Source: Streptomyces poonensis (GTDB lineage Bacteria; Actinomycetota; Actinomycetes; Streptomycetales; Streptomycetaceae). From it: a stretch of 64,000 nucleotides of DNA. Each line of letters starts with the position of its first letter. Within the stretch, counting starts at the first letter, position 1. The stretch is from assembly GCF_014650915.1 (NCBI RefSeq), contig NZ_BMVW01000011.1, positions 204,185 through 268,184 of the forward strand, read 5' to 3'. The position numbers and the translations under genes are program-made. The notes beneath the pieces were generated by a model. The model worked only from the letters and a program-made list of their open reading frames with translations, had not been told where the DNA came from and did no database searches. Positions 60,649 to 64,000 of this stretch are shown here, one piece after another.

Positions 60649-60731
60649 GCCGTGTCCGGGAAGCGCCGTGGAGCCGCTGTTTCCCGCGCGGCACCTGTTC
60701 GTCCCGGCCGGGCGGTGCTAGTAGCTGATCC

Positions 60732-61544
60732 ATGACAGACGAAACCGGCTTCCAGCTCAAAGGGAGCGCTCCCGAACGCTACGAGCAGTACGTCGCACCG
60801 ATCATGGCGCCGTTCATCGAGGCCGTGCTGGACATCGTCGACCTGTTTCCCGGCGCCCAGGTGCTCGACCTCGCCTGCGGCACCGGGTTCGTGGCACGTG
60901 CCGCCGCCGCCCGGGTCGGCCCCCCGGGCCATGTGTGTGCCGTCGACGTCAACGAGGGCATGCTGCGGGTGGCCGCCGCCAGGGCGCCGCGCTGGTACCC
61001 CGACATCGAGTTCACCCAGGCGCCCGCCGACGCCCTCCCCTTCGAGGAGGCCACCTTCGACGTGGTCATCTGCCAGCAGGGCGCCCAGTTCTTCCCCGAC
61101 CTCGACGCGGCCCTCAAGGAGGCGGCGCGCGTCCTGCGCCCCGGCGGCCGGATCGCGCTCACCACCTGGGCACCGAAGGAGCGCAGCCCGTACTTCGACG
61201 CCCAGTACCGCGTGATCGAGGAGTACGGCTCCCCGGACGACACCGCCGCCTTCCGCCGGGCCTTCTCGTGCACCGCCGACCGCCTGGCCGCCGCCTTCGT
61301 GGCGTCCGGCCTGCGCGACGGCACCGTGCACCTGGTCACCCGGCACGTCGTCACGCCGCCCCTGACCGACTGGGTGCCGGGCCTGATGGCCTCCGTCCCC
61401 TGGACCCGGTCGCTCACGGAGGCGGGCCCGGACCTCATGGCCCGCGCCTCCCGGGCACTGTGCGACCTGCTCGTCAACCACAAGGCCCCGGACGGCACGG
61501 CGACGCTCCCGTTCACCACACTCCTGGCGACGGCGACGCGCTGA
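60732..61544 (+). CDS. Class I SAM-dependent methyltransferase
   Basis: A 270-residue protein with SAM motif I VLDLACGTGFVARAAAARVG (about 44-63), VCAVDVNEGML, and the post-I LDAALKEAARVLRPGGRIAL. The UbiE/Methyltransf_11 fold is clear, but the substrate is not. A Streptomyces neighbour of the NADH dehydrogenase and phosphatase genes; it is convergent with the MFS gene, from which a 38-bp perfect palindrome separates it. Confidence 0.85.
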   Translation: MTDETGFQLKGSAPERYEQYVAPIMAPFIEAVLDIVDLFPGAQVLDLACGTGFVARAAAARVGPPGHVCAVDVNEGMLRVAAARAPRWYPDIEFTQAPADALPFEEATFDVVICQQGAQFFPDLDAALKEAARVLRPGGRIALTTWAPKERSPYFDAQYRVIEEYGSPDDTAAFRRAFSCTADRLAAAFVASGLRDGTVHLVTRHVVTPPLTDWVPGLMASVPWTRSLTEAGPDLMARASRALCDLLVNHKAPDGTATLPFTTLLATATR

Positions 61545-61570
61545 CGGTACGGCCGCCCACCGACGCACGG

Positions 61571-61608
61571 GCCGGCCCGCCGACAGGTCGACCTGTCGGC
61601 GGGCCGGC
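61571..61608. terminator. 38-bp perfect palindrome between convergent genes
   Basis: Two 19-base arms without a spacer (61571-61589, starting GCCGGCCCGCC, and 61590-61608). Transcribed from either side it forms a very stable hairpin, ending the methyltransferase and the MFS transcripts. Confidence 0.85.
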
Positions 61609-61635
61609 TACGGAGTACGGGTGCTGTCCCACGTC

Positions 61636-62928
61636 TCAGGCGTGCGACGGCGCCGGCTCCGCCGGGGCCCCGCCCTGCGCCACCACCCGGCTCTGCGCCA
61701 GCGACGGCTGGTTCTGGACGGGAGTGAGCCGCCGCCCGAGTCCGACGGCCAGCACGGTCATCCCCAGCGAGCACAGCAGGAACGTCACGATGTACGGCCC
61801 GTGCAGCGAAGCCCCCATCGGCCCGCCCACCGCCGGGCCCACGGCCAGCGCCAGCTGCTTCACCAGGGCGAAGGCGGAGTTGTACTGGCCCGCCATCCCC
61901 TCGGGCGCCAGATCGGCCACCAGCGGCGCCACGGTCGGCGACAGCAGGGCCTCACCGAGACCGAACAGCGCGTACGTCGACACGAACGCCGCCGTCGCCA
62001 TGGCCTCGCTCCCGTGCCCGAGCCCGGCGTACCCGGCCACGGCCCAGGCGACGGCCCAGATCAGCCCGACAGCCGCGATCACCCGCGACCGCTTGCGCCG
62101 CTCGACGAACCGCAGCACGGCGAACTGCGCGACCACGATCATCGCCGTGTTCGCCGCGAGCGCCGTACCGAGCGTGGACGTGGAGATCCCGGCGGCCTCC
62201 GTGCCGTAGGCGCTCAGCCCCGACTCGAACTGCCCGTAGCAGGCGAAGAACAGCACGAACCCCAGCACGCACAGCTGCACCATGGCCCGGTTGCCCAGCA
62301 GCTGCTTCCAGGAACCCTTCGCCGACCCCGCCGGCGCACCCTCGATCTTCGGCGCCCGCGGCAGCCGTACGGTCGCCATGACCGCGACCAGCACCAGGAA
62401 CATCGCCGCCTCGATCGAGAACAGCAGCGTGAAGGACCCCGCTCGCGAGGTGTCGACGAGGTGGCCCCCGATGAGCCCACCGATGCCGAGGCCGAGGTTC
62501 TGCAGGAAGAACTGCATCGCGAACGCCCGCGACCGTGTCTCGCTGCTCGAACAGTCGACGATCATCGTCGCGAGGGCCGGCTGCATCACGGCCTGCCCGG
62601 CCCCGAGCACGGCCGCGGAGACCAGCACCGTCGAGGCGCTGCCCGCGAGCCCGAGGCTCAGCGCACCGACGGCGGCGGTCACCAGGGCGGCGAGCAGCAC
62701 CGGCAGCGCACCGCGCCGGACGATGGCCCGTCCGGCGAACGGAAGCACCACGAGCGCGGCCACGGCGAAGACGGCGAGCACCAGGCCCGCCGTCACGGCA
62801 CCGAGATCCCGTACCTGCGCCACATAGACGTACAGATACGGGACGGTGAAGCCGAGGCCGAACGCGCTGAGCGCGTTGCCCACGTGAATCCGGCGCATCG
62901 CCGCGCCCATCGCCCTGGTCACGTTCAC
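61636..62928 (-). CDS. MFS multidrug-type transporter
   Basis: A 430-residue protein with about 12 hydrophobic helices; the loop 2-3 region FAGRAIVRRGALPVL fits drug-H+ antiporters of the MdtH/YfcJ-like type. The start (GTG 62928, MNVTRAMGAAMRRI) is preceded by GAGG. It is divergent from the MarR gene at 63041 with palindromic operator DNA in between, the usual arrangement for a drug exporter and its ligand-sensing repressor. Confidence 0.88.
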   Translation of the reverse strand: MNVTRAMGAAMRRIHVGNALSAFGLGFTVPYLYVYVAQVRDLGAVTAGLVLAVFAVAALVVLPFAGRAIVRRGALPVLLAALVTAAVGALSLGLAGSASTVLVSAAVLGAGQAVMQPALATMIVDCSSSETRSRAFAMQFFLQNLGLGIGGLIGGHLVDTSRAGSFTLLFSIEAAMFLVLVAVMATVRLPRAPKIEGAPAGSAKGSWKQLLGNRAMVQLCVLGFVLFFACYGQFESGLSAYGTEAAGISTSTLGTALAANTAMIVVAQFAVLRFVERRKRSRVIAAVGLIWAVAWAVAGYAGLGHGSEAMATAAFVSTYALFGLGEALLSPTVAPLVADLAPEGMAGQYNSAFALVKQLALAVGPAVGGPMGASLHGPYIVTFLLCSLGMTVLAVGLGRRLTPVQNQPSLAQSRVVAQGGAPAEPAPSHA

Positions 62929-62948
62929 CTGCCTCAGGTCTGGAAGAG

Positions 62949-62986
62949 TTAGCTCTGAAGACTTCGAATCTAAAGTTCGAAGCTAA
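62949..62986. promoter_or_regulatory. MarR operator between the MFS and MarR genes
   Basis: CTTCGAA (62962-62968) and TTCGAAG (62976-62982) form a perfect palindrome with a 7-bp centre, nested within TTAGCT (62949-62954) and AGCTAA (62981-62986). It lies 21-58 bp from the MFS start codon and is a likely site for the adjacent MarR protein. Confidence 0.7.
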
Positions 62987-63005
62987 ACTGTACACACCGA
63001 AGGAC

Positions 63006-63034
63006 TTCGACGCCAAGCGCGGGCGTGCCATACT
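63006..63034 (+). promoter_or_regulatory. Promoter of the MarR gene, leaderless transcript predicted
   Basis: TTCGAC (63006-63011), a 17-bp spacer and CATACT (63029-63034). Six bases further on is the ATG at 63041, so transcription probably starts at the A of the start codon. No Shine-Dalgarno is seen. Confidence 0.6.
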
Positions 63035-63040
63035 GCGGCC

Positions 63041-63589
63041 ATGGGCGACACCCCCGACGTCGGCGAACCGACACTCGAAGAACAGATCGCCGCCTACCAG
63101 CGCGAGTTCCAGGGCCTCGACCCCCAGGTCGAGAAGATCGTCTCGGCGCTGTCCCGCCTCAACCGCCGCATGAACGTCGCGTACGGCCGCCAGACCGCGG
63201 AGCTCGGCATCAGCAACGCCGAGTGGGAGGTCCTCAAGGCGCTCGTCCTCTCCGGTGCCCCGTACCGGATGGGCCCGAGCGACCTCGCCAAGCGGCTGGG
63301 TCTGACGCCGGCCGCCATGACCCACCGCATCGACCGCATGGTGACGGAGGGGCTGGTCACCCGGGAGCGCGACGAGTCCAACCGGGTGCGCGTCATCATC
63401 GAGCTCACCACCGACGGCCGCGAGAAGTGGCTGGAGGCCATGCGCCTCGCCTCGGTCTTCGAGGAGGACCTCCTCCAGGACCTCACCCCGGCGGAGCGCG
63501 CGGTCCTGGGCGAAGTGCTCACCCGGCTCCTGCGCCGCGTCGAGCACGCCCAGCCCGACGCCGGCGGCCGGCTGAGCGACCTGGAATAG
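63041..63589 (+). CDS. MarR family transcriptional regulator
   Basis: A 182-residue winged-helix regulator. EWEVLKALVLSGAPYRMGPS then DLAKRLGLTPAAMTHRIDRM is the HTH, and VTRERDESNRVRVIIELTTD is the wing. The N-terminal helix (EEQIAAYQREFQGLDPQVEK) and C-terminal helices provide dimerisation. It is divergent from an MFS drug transporter gene and probably represses it until a ligand binds. No Shine-Dalgarno precedes ATG 63041. Confidence 0.9.
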   Translation: MGDTPDVGEPTLEEQIAAYQREFQGLDPQVEKIVSALSRLNRRMNVAYGRQTAELGISNAEWEVLKALVLSGAPYRMGPSDLAKRLGLTPAAMTHRIDRMVTEGLVTRERDESNRVRVIIELTTDGREKWLEAMRLASVFEEDLLQDLTPAERAVLGEVLTRLLRRVEHAQPDAGGRLSDLE

Positions 63590-63671
63590 GGGACGCCCCG
63601 CGCAGGCTGCGTCCCACGGCCCGCAGCTCCGGCACCGGACGAGGTTTGCCTCAGGGGCGCACGGGGGATAC

Positions 63672-63700
63672 TTGACAGTCCTCCCGCCGATCCGTAAGGT
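63672..63700 (+). promoter_or_regulatory. Strong sigma-70-type promoter of a probable rRNA operon leader
   Basis: TTGACA (63672-63677), a 17-bp spacer and TAAGGT (63695-63700): near-consensus for the vegetative sigma factor HrdB. It lies 83 bp after the MarR stop in a non-coding region reaching the right edge. Confidence 0.75.
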
Positions 63701-63864
63701 TCTTCGGGTTGCCACGGAGCCGTAACGGTTCTGCGGCAGCACCTCCCGCCGCACGAGCGGCACCCCAAACCACCTGCAACGAACTCCCTACCGGGTTTAT
63801 CTCAGCGCGCTCGCGCACTGAAATTGAATTCCGGACAGGAGCTCGGCGGCCCTGATCCACTCGA

Positions 63865-63894
63865 TTGGGAATCGCCGGGAGAGTCCGCTAAGGT
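63865..63894 (+). promoter_or_regulatory. Second promoter in the probable rRNA operon leader
   Basis: TTGGGA (63865-63870), an 18-bp spacer and TAAGGT (63889-63894). It repeats the -10 hexamer of the promoter 195 bp upstream. Confidence 0.6.
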
Positions 63895-64000
63895 TTGGGA
63901 CGTCGGAACGGCCCAACGGCCGGGAAGGCAACTCCCGCTGACTGGGAATCAGGCCCGAAAGGATCTGATAGAGTCGGAACCGCCGGAAAGGGAAACGCGA
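63895..64000 (+). other. Leader of a probable rRNA operon, cut by window edge
   Basis: The text from GGAACGGCCCAACGGCC to the end, with GATAGAGTCGGAAC and CCGGAAAGGGAAACGCG, resembles the promoter-proximal leader found before Streptomyces 16S rRNA genes, including a further -10-like TAGAGT at 63969-63974. The 16S gene itself would begin beyond the right edge; none of it is in the window. Confidence 0.6.

Overview
The window is a piece of a high-G+C actinobacterial chromosome, almost certainly Streptomyces. Codon third positions are nearly all G or C, GTG starts are common, and recognisable Streptomyces genes (purF-purM, valine dehydrogenase, bldC, the atrA-type TetR regulator) lie in the order expected for the conserved chromosome core. 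That core is interrupted by two accessory stretches, about 18.3-36.5 kb and 38.3-42.5 kb, each beginning at a tRNA gene.

Layout. 0-7.7 kb: the end of a META-domain protein, purF, purM, a DUF3073 protein (minus), valine dehydrogenase (minus), a conserved unknown and the developmental regulator bldC, followed by a textbook terminator. 7.7-15.2 kb: DUF6274, tRNA-Asp, the helicase HrpA, a lipoprotein, a minimal zinc metallopeptidase and a membrane metallophosphoesterase. 15.2-18.3 kb: tRNA-Glu, tRNA-Asp, tRNA-Phe, a DEAD-box RNA helicase with an Arg/Asp/Gly-rich tail, and tRNA-Lys. 18.4-24.0 kb: a decayed polymorphic toxin whose HINT and RNase A-like tip is still readable, then an internally duplicated probable immunity protein.

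24.0-36.5 kb is the most interesting part. Ten minus-strand genes, mostly joined by 4-base stop/start overlaps, encode a radical SAM enzyme, a flavin monooxygenase, an MFS sugar-type exporter, a family 2 glycosyltransferase, a PIG-L deacetylase, a GH3 glycosidase, a Gfo/Idh oxidoreductase, an NDP-sugar epimerase, a cupin and a sugar C-methyltransferase. The set looks like a dedicated route to an exported, modified (amino)sugar product. Diverging from it is a GH1 beta-glucosidase. Between them are two perfect copies of the CebR (cello-oligosaccharide repressor) operator, each exactly 25 bp downstream of a TTGACA hexamer, one pointing each way. I infer that the ten-gene operon and the beta-glucosidase are co-induced by cello-oligosaccharides.

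38.3-42.5 kb: initiator tRNA, an ambiguous stretch, a LysR regulator divergent from a class V aminotransferase, a frameshifted LysE exporter and a SUKH-3 immunity relic. 42.5-45.1 kb: a MarR-controlled unit of a RibD-like fusion in reversed domain order (reductase then deaminase), the MarR regulator and a stand-alone GTP cyclohydrolase II, with three related operator palindromes. 45.1-64 kb returns to the core: a c-di-AMP riboswitch ahead of an M23 peptidase, aldo/keto reductase, PrsW-type protease, TrmB, LhgO, a TPR regulator, an asparagine-synthetase-like protein with a degenerate active site, the AtrA-type regulator, a type II NADH dehydrogenase, a SpoIIE-type phosphatase, a methyltransferase, and a divergent MFS/MarR pair. 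The last 400 bases look like the multi-promoter leader of an rRNA operon running off the right edge.
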